Shown: in pieces, positions 7,941 to 15,495 of the stretch
How the letters are laid out: each line of letters starts with the position of its first letter
Position numbering within the stretch: position 1 is the stretch's first letter
NCBI GenBank assembly: GCA_964629475.1
Contig: CAZVQW010000002.1
Location: 62,001-126,000, forward strand
Reading direction: 5' to 3'
Source of the DNA: SMWD01 sp964629475
GTDB taxonomy: Bacteria > Pseudomonadota > Gammaproteobacteria > Steroidobacterales > GCA-2729495
DNA: 64,000 nucleotides
Translations under genes and position numbers: made by a program
Notes under the pieces: model-generated
The model's database searches: none
Seen by the model: the letters and a program-made list of their open reading frames with translations, nothing else
Told to the model about the DNA's origin: nothing

Positions 7941-9374
7941 ATGTCTGAATTTCGCCTGTTGACGGGAAGTCAACCGCAGATGCTTTGGCGGACCTCGTTA
8001 TTGATCGTCAGGTGCTGGCTGTCCTGGATTCTCGTTGCCATGGGGCTTGCAGCGGTGGTTGCGATGCCGGTGGCTGCCGAGCCGGTGCATATCAAAGACG
8101 TTCGAATCGCCGCGCAAGGCGGCAAGACCCGCGTCGCGATTGATCTGAACCGGCGCGTCGAGCACAAGATTTTCACTCTTTCCAATCCGCACCGTGTCGT
8201 CATCGACATTATGCCAGGGCGACTCGAAAGATCCGCGTTGCCGTTGCCGGCCGGGTCCGGAGCCGTGCGGCAGATTCGCGGCGCCAACCGTGACGATGGT
8301 ACGGTCCGCATCGTTCTGGATATGGCTACGCTGGCAAAACCACGCAGTTTCCTGCTGGCGCCTAACGGGAAGCAGGGCGACCGGCTCGTCGTCGATTTGA
8401 TGCCGCTTGATTCGCCGCGAACCATCAAGAAGGCACCGTTACAGGTGCAGTCACCCGCAAGTGGACCTAAAGCAGTTCGCCCGACCGGCAGGCCAATCGT
8501 CATCGCGATCGATGCGGGTCACGGTGGCAAAGATCCTGGCGCACACGGGCCAACCGGCGTTCGGGAAAAGGACGTTGTGCTGCGTATCAGCCAGCAACTC
8601 GCCGCAAAGATCGATGCCGATCCGAATATGCGCGCCTACATGACCCGCAACGGCGACCGGTTCGTGCAGTTGCGTCAGCGCATGGAGTCTGCACGTGCCG
8701 CCGAGGCCGATCTGTTCATATCGATTCACGCCGATGCGTTTAAGGATCGTCGCGTGCGCGGTGCGACCGTCTATGTTCTGTCATCCAAGGGAGCCTCGGA
8801 TGAGGCGTCGAAACGGCTGGCCGAGCGCGAAAATGCGGCAGACCTGATCGGCGGGGTCGATCTCGGTGGACGAGACCGGACACTGGCTTCCGTATTACTC
8901 GATCTGTCGCAGAATGCTTCGTTGAGTGCGAGCTTCGATATTGGCGCCGAGATGCTCGAGGAAATTGCGCAGGTCACGACGATACGCAAGCGCAAGGTGC
9001 AGCAGGCACCGTTTCTGGTCCTGAAATCACCGGACGTTCCGTCCGTGTTGGTAGAAACGGCATTTATTTCCAATCCACGTGATGAAAGCAACCTGGGTAG
9101 CCGCAACTATCGCGAGAAGCTTGCTCTTGCAATGTATGAGGGTATTCACGATTACTTTCGCAAGAATCCACCGCCGGGTTCGCGAATGGCTCAGGTTGTG
9201 CATGAGAAGCCGGTGCGGACGGTCGAGCACGTGATTCGTCGTGGTGATACGCTCAGTGGAATTGCTGATCGGTACCGTGTGCCGATGCGGCGTATTCGGT
9301 CGGTGAATAATTTGCGCGACGACAGAATCATCGTCGGTCGCGTTCTGCGGATTCCCGGTACACACGATATTTAG
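7941..9374 (+). CDS. amiC: N-acetylmuramoyl-L-alanine amidase with LysM (AmiB/C type)
   Basis: Periplasmic Zn amidase that cleaves the stem peptide from septal murein during cell separation. Domains in order: signal peptide (basic start, hydrophobic core, cut after about residue 46 in MPVAAEP), an AMIN domain (to about 150), Amidase_3 with DAGHGGKDPGAHGP, the second zinc histidine in ISIHADAF, and VLVETAFISNPRDE, then a C-terminal LysM (about 425-475; IRRGDTLSGIADRYRVP). E. coli AmiB also ends in LysM. Start options are GTG 7935, 5 nt after a GGGGGG run, and ATG 7941. The next housekeeping gene, mutL, is nearly 3 kb away because of the island that follows. Confidence 0.92.
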   Translation: MSEFRLLTGSQPQMLWRTSLLIVRCWLSWILVAMGLAAVVAMPVAAEPVHIKDVRIAAQGGKTRVAIDLNRRVEHKIFTLSNPHRVVIDIMPGRLERSALPLPAGSGAVRQIRGANRDDGTVRIVLDMATLAKPRSFLLAPNGKQGDRLVVDLMPLDSPRTIKKAPLQVQSPASGPKAVRPTGRPIVIAIDAGHGGKDPGAHGPTGVREKDVVLRISQQLAAKIDADPNMRAYMTRNGDRFVQLRQRMESARAAEADLFISIHADAFKDRRVRGATVYVLSSKGASDEASKRLAERENAADLIGGVDLGGRDRTLASVLLDLSQNASLSASFDIGAEMLEEIAQVTTIRKRKVQQAPFLVLKSPDVPSVLVETAFISNPRDESNLGSRNYREKLALAMYEGIHDYFRKNPPPGSRMAQVVHEKPVRTVEHVIRRGDTLSGIADRYRVPMRRIRSVNNLRDDRIIVGRVLRIPGTHDI

Positions 9375-9567
9375 CCTGCGCCATATCGGCCGGGTTATCT
9401 CACTCGCCCTGCGCCTCGTAGCGTATCCGGGCAGTACGTACATCTATTTATAGACAGTGTTTCGGCAAAAACTAATATCGGCTGCGGATAGATCGGATAA
9501 ACCCAGCCTGCTGCAGGCAGGTGCATGTCGATCGTAAATGCCGAACCGAGAATCTGGAGCAAGATAT

Positions 9568-9721
9568 ATGGAAGAGATGATCGAACAACAGCTGCCTGCG
9601 CTACGGGAAAAAGTGCAGGCCCGGCTGACCAAGCCGAGTGCGGACGTCACAGACGAGGAACTGACTGGAATCCTGACAATTCCGGGGACAGTTTACATAT
9701 CTGTAAACGAAGCTCTGTACA
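9568..9721 (+). pseudogene. 5' fragment of a small unknown gene, cut by repeat
   Basis: An ATG at 9568 is preceded by GGAG at 8-nt spacing and begins a good-looking frame (MEEMIEQQLPALREKVQA, then a D/E-rich stretch to about residue 36). At 9676 it runs into the REP repeat and then the assembly gap. I do not recognise the protein. If the RAYT unit with its ACAATT..AATTGT ends is removed, the frame continues on the far side to a TGA at 10750-10752, giving about 53 codons. The 190 nt before it (9375-9567) hold nothing else I can name. Confidence 0.35.
9676..9721 (+). repeat. 46-nt copy of REP end at gap edge
   Basis: These 46 bases are repeated exactly at 9822-9867, directly after the gap. The copy is the left arm of the GGGGACAGTTTAC repeat (ACAATTCCGGGG onward). 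Identical sequence on both edges of a 100-N run is what a scaffolder leaves when two contigs end in the same repeat or k-mer, so this may be one locus counted twice. Confidence 0.85.
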
Positions 9722-9821
9722 NNNNNNNNNNNNNNNNNNNNNNNNNNNNNNNNNNNNNNNNNNNNNNNNNNNNNNNNNNNNNNNNNNNNNNNNNNNNNNN
9801 NNNNNNNNNNNNNNNNNNNNN
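9722..9821. other. Assembly gap (100 N) in the RAYT repeat
   Basis: Exactly 100 N between two identical 46-nt flanks. The true content could be nothing (overlapping contigs), or one or more further repeat units. Confidence 0.99.
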
Positions 9822-10706
9822 ACAATTCCGGGGACAGTTTACATATCTGTAAACGAAGCTCTGTACAGAGGATCTCCCGGGGCATATAAATAAGTAAGCT
9901 ATCCCCGGGATTAACGCTTTGGCCCTGGTTTTTGTTTTTGCAAACACCGTCCCGTCAAGTATTCCAATTGTTCAATAAATGCCTCATCGCCCATCGGGCG
10001 TCCTGTCCGAGAATGCTCTCGAATCGTATCCAAACGCGTTGTTGAGTCTCTTGCCGCGAGGTATTTTTTCCAGTCTTTTATCCGTTCCAGCATCGGCGTC
10101 ACACTGACAAGCGCATCGTCATCACCCTGAAGGTGGGCACCGGCACTGGACCAGGCCCAATCGGCCGGTCGAGGGCAAAGTCCTGCACGTACAGGATTGA
10201 GCTCTGTGTATCGAACCGCGGCCAGAAGATGGTTTTCGTCCATCACGCAGGAATGAAATCGCTCCTGCCACAGATGCCCGCGCCAATTTTCACGGAAGTT
10301 GATGCGCCGGGTATAGCGACGATGTGCATCCCTGAATAATGCGGACAGGCCGCCTGCCTGCTCGGGCACGACAATCAGATGTACATGATTGGGCATCAGG
10401 CAATAGGCCCAAATATCCACACCCGCGTCAGTTTTAGCGTTGGTAAGAAGGTCGATGTAAGCCTCGTAGTCAGCGGCACAGAAAAATGTTTTCTGGCGCC
10501 GATTCCCTCGCTGAGTCACATGGTGTGGGTGATGGGGAACAACCAGTCGTGCCATTCTGGCCATAATGTCATTGTTTCGTTTGAAGCCGGAAACGTGCTT
10601 CAGTCTGCCACGTAGTTTATGGGAATCGGAACAATAGTATTTGCTCTAAATAGCGCGGAAAGAGTAAGCGGGGAATTCCAGATAAGTAAACTGTCCCCGG
10701 AATTGT
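9822..10706. mobile_element. REP-flanked RAYT unit
   Basis: The transposase gene at 9911-10564 is bracketed by matching ends: 9822-9849 and 10679-10706 are 28-nt inverted copies with one mismatch (ACAATTCCGGGGACAG at the outer side). The left end is itself a complete hairpin: its GGGGACAGTTTAC arm pairs with a degenerate partner (ATAAGTAAGCTATCCCC) just before the transposase stop. Single-stranded HUH transposases of this class act on such imperfect palindromes. More copies lie at 11926-12002. Confidence 0.75.
9911..10564 (-). CDS. REP-associated tyrosine transposase (Y1_Tnp, RAYT)
   Basis: A 217-aa HUH endonuclease of the IS200-like Y1 family. The start is PHHPHHVTQRGNRRQKTFF, the HUH motif is in CLMPNHVHLIV (about 55-65), and the catalytic tyrosine is Y119 in AAVRYTELNPVRAGL. 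RAYTs are domesticated, single-copy relatives of IS200 transposases that mobilise REP hairpins. Their usual features are all present: one gene, flanking GGGGACAGTTTAC hairpins, and no second orf. The frame is intact with no visible damage, so it may be active. Confidence 0.93.
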   Translation of the reverse strand: MARMARLVVPHHPHHVTQRGNRRQKTFFCAADYEAYIDLLTNAKTDAGVDIWAYCLMPNHVHLIVVPEQAGGLSALFRDAHRRYTRRINFRENWRGHLWQERFHSCVMDENHLLAAVRYTELNPVRAGLCPRPADWAWSSAGAHLQGDDDALVSVTPMLERIKDWKKYLAARDSTTRLDTIREHSRTGRPMGDEAFIEQLEYLTGRCLQKQKPGPKR

Positions 10707-10818
10707 CGATGGCGGCAGTGCACGCCGGCTCCATGCCCTTACTTATCGCTGACCGGAGTATGATTCCCTATTCTCAACATGTTGCAAAATTTCGAGTATT
10801 TATCCGGGAGAAATGACC

Positions 10819-11871
10819 ATGAGCGCAGTTCAACTACGTAGCCTGTGGATGGGTATCTTGATGATCTTTGCGTTGTTCACACAGGTACCTGCAAACGCAG
10901 CCGACAAGATCGGCATTTTCGAGTTGATCCATCAATCATCAGTGCCTTATGACGAAACACTGGCTGCGGTTGAGAAGGGATTGAGCGCGTCCGGACTGAC
11001 CGTGCATACAGTGCATGAGGTGCGAGTGCCTGATCAGATGCAACAGGCGCATGTGTTCGTGCTGACTTCGCCGGCATACTTGGCGGCGGCGGTTGCCGAG
11101 TCGCCGAGAACCATTTCTGCGCAAATTCTGCGAGTGGCGGTTTATACCTGGGGCGAAAACCAGCAAACACTGGTCAACATGGCAAACCCTGTGGCGCACG
11201 CCATGGTTTTCTATGCCCGGTCTGACAACTACGACAAGCTGACGGCTGCGGCGAAACTGGCAGCAGATGAAATTCGCGGTGCACTGGCTGATTTACCGGG
11301 CGAGTCTGTCAGCGTTCAACAGTCACCGCTGCGTTCGGAAAATCATTACAAGAAATTCAAGGGTGACGGACCAGCAAGGATGATGGCGAAATTCAGGACG
11401 TACAGGAAAAGCCAGCGTCCGATCACCGAGGCGACAGAAGACGAGTTCGAGCAAACCGTCGATACGATTGCTGCGGCGCTGGATAGCTCAGAGGAATCAG
11501 ACAGTTCTGAGACTACAGGCTGGGAACGCCTGGCACGTATCCCGGTTGGCGATGACGCGGTTTTCTTCGGGCTGAGCAATCCGTATGTCGAGGGCAAGAT
11601 GATTGGCATCAATTCACGTTTTCGAAAAGACGGGAAGTCCGAGGATGCACCATACCCCGGAGTGGATCATGTAGCCGCTTTGCCGATAGAGGTCGTCGTC
11701 ATAAAGGAAGACAGGGCAACTCGCGTATTCCAATACGGTCAGATGTGGCGTATGCAACTTTATTTCTGGGATTCCGGCTATCGGGCATTTACGGCAAACG
11801 TCGGTATTCCAGGCGCCATATTTAATTCAGTGGAGAGCCTGCTGGCTGAGGAATACCTTCAGAACGATTAG
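10819..11871 (+). CDS. Secreted protein of unknown function
   Basis: A 350-aa protein I do not recognise. A signal peptide is clear: a hydrophobic stretch near residues 8-22, then VPANAADK with a likely cut after ANA. The mature part begins GIFELIHQSSVPYDETLAAVEKGL, contains an acidic Ser/Glu linker near residue 220 and ends in a hydrophobic/aromatic segment (RMQLYFWDSGYRAF). The early part, to about residue 145, resembles proteins that bind small ligands, but I found no motif to name. GGGAG lies 8 nt before the ATG at 10819, which decides against the ATG two codons earlier. It sits alone between two REP clusters. Confidence 0.75.
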   Translation: MSAVQLRSLWMGILMIFALFTQVPANAADKIGIFELIHQSSVPYDETLAAVEKGLSASGLTVHTVHEVRVPDQMQQAHVFVLTSPAYLAAAVAESPRTISAQILRVAVYTWGENQQTLVNMANPVAHAMVFYARSDNYDKLTAAAKLAADEIRGALADLPGESVSVQQSPLRSENHYKKFKGDGPARMMAKFRTYRKSQRPITEATEDEFEQTVDTIAAALDSSEESDSSETTGWERLARIPVGDDAVFFGLSNPYVEGKMIGINSRFRKDGKSEDAPYPGVDHVAALPIEVVVIKEDRATRVFQYGQMWRMQLYFWDSGYRAFTANVGIPGAIFNSVESLLAEEYLQND

Positions 11872-11873
11872 AT

Positions 11874-12002
11874 GAATTCCGGGGACGAATTCCGGGGACG
11901 AATTCCGGGGAATTCCGGGAATTCCGGGGACAGTTTACTTATCTGTAAACGAAGCTCCGTCCAGAGAATTTCCCAAGACATATAAATAAGTAAACTGTCC
12001 CC
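11874..12002. repeat. REP hairpin with tandem GAATTCCGGGGAC units
   Basis: Starting 3 nt after the stop of the secreted-protein gene, the 13-mer GAATTCCGGGGAC is repeated in tandem (11874, 11887, then shortened versions). It leads into a hairpin whose arms 11926-11942 and 11986-12002 (GGGGACAGTTTACTTAT) are perfect reverse complements over 17 nt. It is the same family as the RAYT ends. A second micro-repeat (TCCCCTGAATCGGG, twice) follows at about 11999-12026. Confidence 0.85.
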
Positions 12003-12257
12003 TGAATCGGGTCCCCTGAATCGGGGATAAACAGGGATAGCGGCGTTTCACCCCAAGGGCACTTCCTTCGGGCGCAGAGGGGTACCCGACGGAAAAAACC
12101 GGCCCAGGGAAAGACCCTGAGAGAAAGACCGAATCACGGCTGATCTCCCATCCAGGCAGCTATCCACCATCTGGAAGGCCGGTGTCATTTAAAAGCCACT
12201 CCTGCGGGCGGTTGCAGAGTTGTTCGAGTCAAGTGGTGTGCAAAGATTCATTTTCAC
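12003..12257. other. Non-coding stretch, GC-rich and structured, unidentified
   Basis: No credible gene. After the TCCCCTGAATCGGG micro-repeat come GC-rich blocks with local pairing: GGGTACCC (12080-12087) and a CAGGG-AAAGA-CCCTG stem-loop (12105-12119). It does not match any riboswitch or small RNA I know on either strand. It may be debris of the repeat island or the leader of mutL. Confidence 0.4.
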
Positions 12258-12280
12258 GTGGGATTCTGAAAGAATCCCAC
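12258..12280 (+). promoter_or_regulatory. Hairpin abutting the mutL start codon
   Basis: GTGGGATTCT (12258-12267) and AGAATCCCAC (12271-12280) are perfect reverse complements with a 3-nt loop, and the stem ends one base before the ATG at 12282. In the mRNA it would cover the whole ribosome binding region; no free Shine-Dalgarno is visible. It may damp mutL translation or be the end of a mobile repeat. Confidence 0.6.
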
Positions 12281-12281
12281 T

Positions 12282-14057
12282 ATGCCCATTCATCAACTGC
12301 CACCCCAGCTGATTAATCAGATCGCCGCCGGCGAGGTTGTCGAGCGGCCGGCTTCGGTCGTCAAAGAGTTGCTCGAGAATAGTCTCGATGCCGGGGCGAG
12401 TCGGATAGAACTCGATATCGAGCAGGGTGGCACGAAATTGTGCCGGGTTCGCGACAATGGCAGTGGGATTGCGCGCGATGAGTTGTCGCTGGCACTTGCG
12501 CGTCACGCGACGAGTAAGATTTCGAGTCTCGAGGATCTGGAGACGATTGCGTCACTGGGTTTTCGTGGTGAGGCATTGCCGAGTATTGCGTCAGTATCGC
12601 GTCTGCGCCTCGTGTCGTGTCAGCCGGATGCCGATTCGGCCTGGTCTGTCGAAACCGATAGCGGTGAACCGCAGGCAGCGAAACCGGCCGCCCATCCGGT
12701 CGGTACGTCAATCGAGGTTCGTGACCTGTTTTACAACACACCGGCGCGGCGGCGATTCCTCAAGACCGAGCGAACTGAATTCGGGCATATTCAAAAAGTT
12801 TCCGAAAAAATTGCACTGAGCCGTTTTTCCGCAGCTTTGAAGCTGACGCATAATCGAAAGGTAATTCTTGATGTTCCGGTTGCCGTCACTCTTGCCGAGC
12901 AAGAGCAACGACTCGCGCGAATTTGCGGGCAGGAATTTGTTAATCATGCCCTGTTTGTTGAGCGCGAGATCGGTCCGCTGCGTTTGTCCGGGTGGATTGC
13001 CCGACCGACTTTTTCACGCGCACAACCCGATTTGCAGCATTTCTTTTTGAACGGTCGGTCGGTTCGTGATCGTGTCATCACACATGCTGTGCGTGCCGGT
13101 TATCGTGATGTCCTGTTTCATGGACGGCATCCGGCTTTCGTCCTGTATCTCGATATGGATCCGGTACTGGTCGATGTCAACGCGCATCCGACCAAGCAGG
13201 AGGTGCGTTTTCGCGACAGCCGATCCGTGCACGACTTTATTCGTCGCACCATCGAGTCGGCGTTGTCTGAATCGGTAACCAGTGACGCAGCACCGACAGT
13301 GTTACCGGCGGTGCCGACGACACGGACCGATGAGCGCAGACATGAACATCAACTGCGCAGCCAGACCGGTTTACCGCTGGGCGCCGGGCGTGACGCACTC
13401 GATGCTTATGCTGGCCTGGTTTCCGTAGCGGCGGATCGCAATGCGCCCGGGCAGGTGCGCGAATCCGATGACGTGCCGCCGCTGGGTTATGCGCTGGCAC
13501 ATATTCATGGCGCCTTCATCCTGGCGCAGAACAATGAGGGCCTGGTGATTGTCGACGCTCATGCGGCGCATGAACGGGTGACCTACGAAAAGCTCAAGAC
13601 CGCGGTGCACGGTTCCGGTTTGCAAATACAGCCGCTGCTCGTACCGCTGGTTGTCAACGTTGCAGACAATGAGGCTGACGTTGCCGAGCAACATCACGAG
13701 GTTCTCGAACAACTTGGCCTGAAGGTCGATCGCAGCGGGCCGGCGCAATTAACTATTCGTTCGGTGCCGGTGCTATTGGCCGGTACCGATCCGGAGCAGC
13801 TCTTGCGTGACATGCTCAGTGACATTCGCGAGCATGGCGCCAGTGAGCGTATCGGGAACTGGGTCGACGACGCTCTTGCCGATATGGCCTGTCATGGATC
13901 GGTGCGGGCCAATCGTCCCTTGTCTGTCGACGAGATGAATGCCCTGTTGCGTGAGATGGAGGCCACCGAGCGCAGTGATCAGTGCAATCATGGCCGTCCG
14001 ACCTGGACCGTGCTGACGAAGCAGGAACTGGACCGATTGTTTTCCCGGGGCCGGTGA
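12282..14057 (+). CDS. mutL: DNA mismatch repair protein MutL
   Basis: Links MutS mismatch recognition to strand incision and removal. The 591-aa protein has the GHKL ATPase motifs VVKELLENSLDAGA, RDNGSGI, and SLGFRGEALPSIASVS. The C-terminal part has DAHAAHERVTYE, ACHGSVRAN and CNHGRPT, which correspond to the metal-dependent endonuclease motifs found in MutL of bacteria without MutH, though the DQHA position reads DAHA. No mutH is in the window. It is the first gene after the repeat island and overlaps no neighbour; miaA starts 12 nt later. Confidence 0.96.
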   Translation: MPIHQLPPQLINQIAAGEVVERPASVVKELLENSLDAGASRIELDIEQGGTKLCRVRDNGSGIARDELSLALARHATSKISSLEDLETIASLGFRGEALPSIASVSRLRLVSCQPDADSAWSVETDSGEPQAAKPAAHPVGTSIEVRDLFYNTPARRRFLKTERTEFGHIQKVSEKIALSRFSAALKLTHNRKVILDVPVAVTLAEQEQRLARICGQEFVNHALFVEREIGPLRLSGWIARPTFSRAQPDLQHFFLNGRSVRDRVITHAVRAGYRDVLFHGRHPAFVLYLDMDPVLVDVNAHPTKQEVRFRDSRSVHDFIRRTIESALSESVTSDAAPTVLPAVPTTRTDERRHEHQLRSQTGLPLGAGRDALDAYAGLVSVAADRNAPGQVRESDDVPPLGYALAHIHGAFILAQNNEGLVIVDAHAAHERVTYEKLKTAVHGSGLQIQPLLVPLVVNVADNEADVAEQHHEVLEQLGLKVDRSGPAQLTIRSVPVLLAGTDPEQLLRDMLSDIREHGASERIGNWVDDALADMACHGSVRANRPLSVDEMNALLREMEATERSDQCNHGRPTWTVLTKQELDRLFSRGR

Positions 14058-14069
14058 ATACGCTGCCCC

Positions 14070-15044
14070 ATGCCTGATAAGAAAACGCCCAAAATATCCG
14101 ACGGCAGGAAACCCGTTGTTGTCTGTCTTGTCGGTCCGACTGCGGCAGGCAAGACGGCGGTTGCCACTCACCTGGTCGAGCGCTTGCCATTCGAAATCGT
14201 CAGCGTTGACTCGGCGATGGTCTATAAAGATATGGATATCGGTACGGCAAAACCATCCGCCGACGTCCTGAGCAGGGCGCCGCATCGGCTCATCGATATC
14301 CTCGATCCCTGGGAAACCTATTCCGCCGGCCGATTTCGTGAAGATGCCTTGCGCGAAATCGAGCAAATTATTGCTGCCGGCCGGTTGCCGCTGCTGGTGG
14401 GTGGAACATTTCTGTATTTCCGTGTGCTTGAACACGGGCTCGCCACGTTGCCAGCGGCCGATCAGGATGTGCGCGTGAGTATCGATGTTCGCGCAGAGCG
14501 GGTCGGTTGGCCGGCTCTGCATGCTGAGCTGGCGAAGCTGGATCCGCCGACCGCGGCCCGTCTCAAGTCGACCGATCGCCAGCGTATCCAGCGCGCGCTT
14601 GAGGTTATTGAGTTGACTGGTGAGCGGTTGTCGGATTTGCACAGCAAAGCCGCCGCCGTACCTGCCAATTTCGAGTTTCTGCGCGTGGCACTCGTACCGT
14701 CCGATCGGCAGGTGTTGCACGAGCGGGTCGCGCAGCGATTTGCCGCGATGCTGGATGATGGTTTCATCGAGGAGGTTGAGCGATTGCGGGCTATGCCGCG
14801 CATGAACGCCGACTGTACATCGATGCGTGCTGTGGGTTACCGGCAGATCTGGGCGTACCTGGATGGGGAATTCGACCAGTCGGAGGCCTCACGACGTGCG
14901 GTTGTAGCGACCCGGCGGCTCGTGAAACGCCAGCTGACATGGCTGCGATCCGAGCCCGGAGAAGTTGAATTTGATTGCCTGCAACCCGAAGCCGGGGTGC
15001 AGGTCGAACGTTTTATCGCCGAGCGCGTGGCTCAGAGCGGGTAA
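14070..15044 (+). CDS. miaA: tRNA dimethylallyltransferase
   Basis: Adds the isopentenyl group to A37 of tRNAs reading codons that start with U. The 324-aa protein has the P-loop LVGPTAAGKTA (20-30), SVDSAMVYKDMDIGTAKP, HRLIDILDPWETYSAGRF, GGTFLYFRVLEHGL and the late RQLTWLRSE motif. It is part of the mutL-miaA-hfq-hflX-hflK-hflC operon typical of Gammaproteobacteria. Confidence 0.96.
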   Translation: MPDKKTPKISDGRKPVVVCLVGPTAAGKTAVATHLVERLPFEIVSVDSAMVYKDMDIGTAKPSADVLSRAPHRLIDILDPWETYSAGRFREDALREIEQIIAAGRLPLLVGGTFLYFRVLEHGLATLPAADQDVRVSIDVRAERVGWPALHAELAKLDPPTAARLKSTDRQRIQRALEVIELTGERLSDLHSKAAAVPANFEFLRVALVPSDRQVLHERVAQRFAAMLDDGFIEEVERLRAMPRMNADCTSMRAVGYRQIWAYLDGEFDQSEASRRAVVATRRLVKRQLTWLRSEPGEVEFDCLQPEAGVQVERFIAERVAQSG

Positions 15045-15157
15045 AATCTCTCAGACTTATGATGCAATATTCGCCATGGCGGGCTAGAATTTCATCTGTG
15101 GGAAGAAAATCGCTGTGCTGGCGAAGAAATAACAATGAATAACAACAGGAGTCGAAG

Positions 15158-15394
15158 ATGACCAAAGGGCAAATGCTGCAGGATCCGTTTCTGAATCTGC
15201 TGCGCAAAGAGAAAGTTCCTGTCTCTATCTATCTTGTGAATGGAATTAAGCTCCAGGGAACTATCGATTCCTTCGACCAATTCGTCGTGCTGTTGAAGAA
15301 CAGCGTGAACCAGATGGTTTACAAGCATGCCATCTCTACGATCGTGCCGACGCGCAATGTTCGCCTGCCGACCGGAGACGATGACGAGGAGTAG
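15158..15394 (+). CDS. hfq: RNA chaperone Hfq
   Basis: Hexameric Sm-like protein that pairs small RNAs with mRNAs. The 78-aa sequence covers the Sm core: QDPFLNLLRKEKVPVSIYL, NGIKLQGTIDSFDQFVVLL, and the Sm2 motif YKHAISTIVP. The C-terminal tail is short (about 10 residues, acidic GDDDEE), much shorter than in E. coli Hfq (102 aa). Upstream ACAGGAG (spacing about 7) supports the ATG. Confidence 0.97.
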   Translation: MTKGQMLQDPFLNLLRKEKVPVSIYLVNGIKLQGTIDSFDQFVVLLKNSVNQMVYKHAISTIVPTRNVRLPTGDDDEE

Positions 15395-15495
15395 GCATAG
15401 ATCCCGGCGTTGAACACCTTTCGCCAGGCTTGAATAATTCATGGATGAGTTTGTCGGGTATTTGAATTCAGAGGTATTTCTCCCGGGGTTGCCGA

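Noticed and set aside
9676..9867. Possible true tandem duplication or attachment site
   Set aside because: The identical 46-nt copies flank a 100-N filler, which is better explained by contig ends in the same repeat.
11874..11930. Possible CRISPR repeats (GAATTCCGGGGAC units)
   Set aside because: Units are in direct tandem with no spacers, vary in length and belong to the REP end; no cas genes nearby.
13773..14720. 315-aa open frame on the minus strand
   Set aside because: It lies wholly antisense to mutL and miaA, both unmistakable, and its sequence has no family features.
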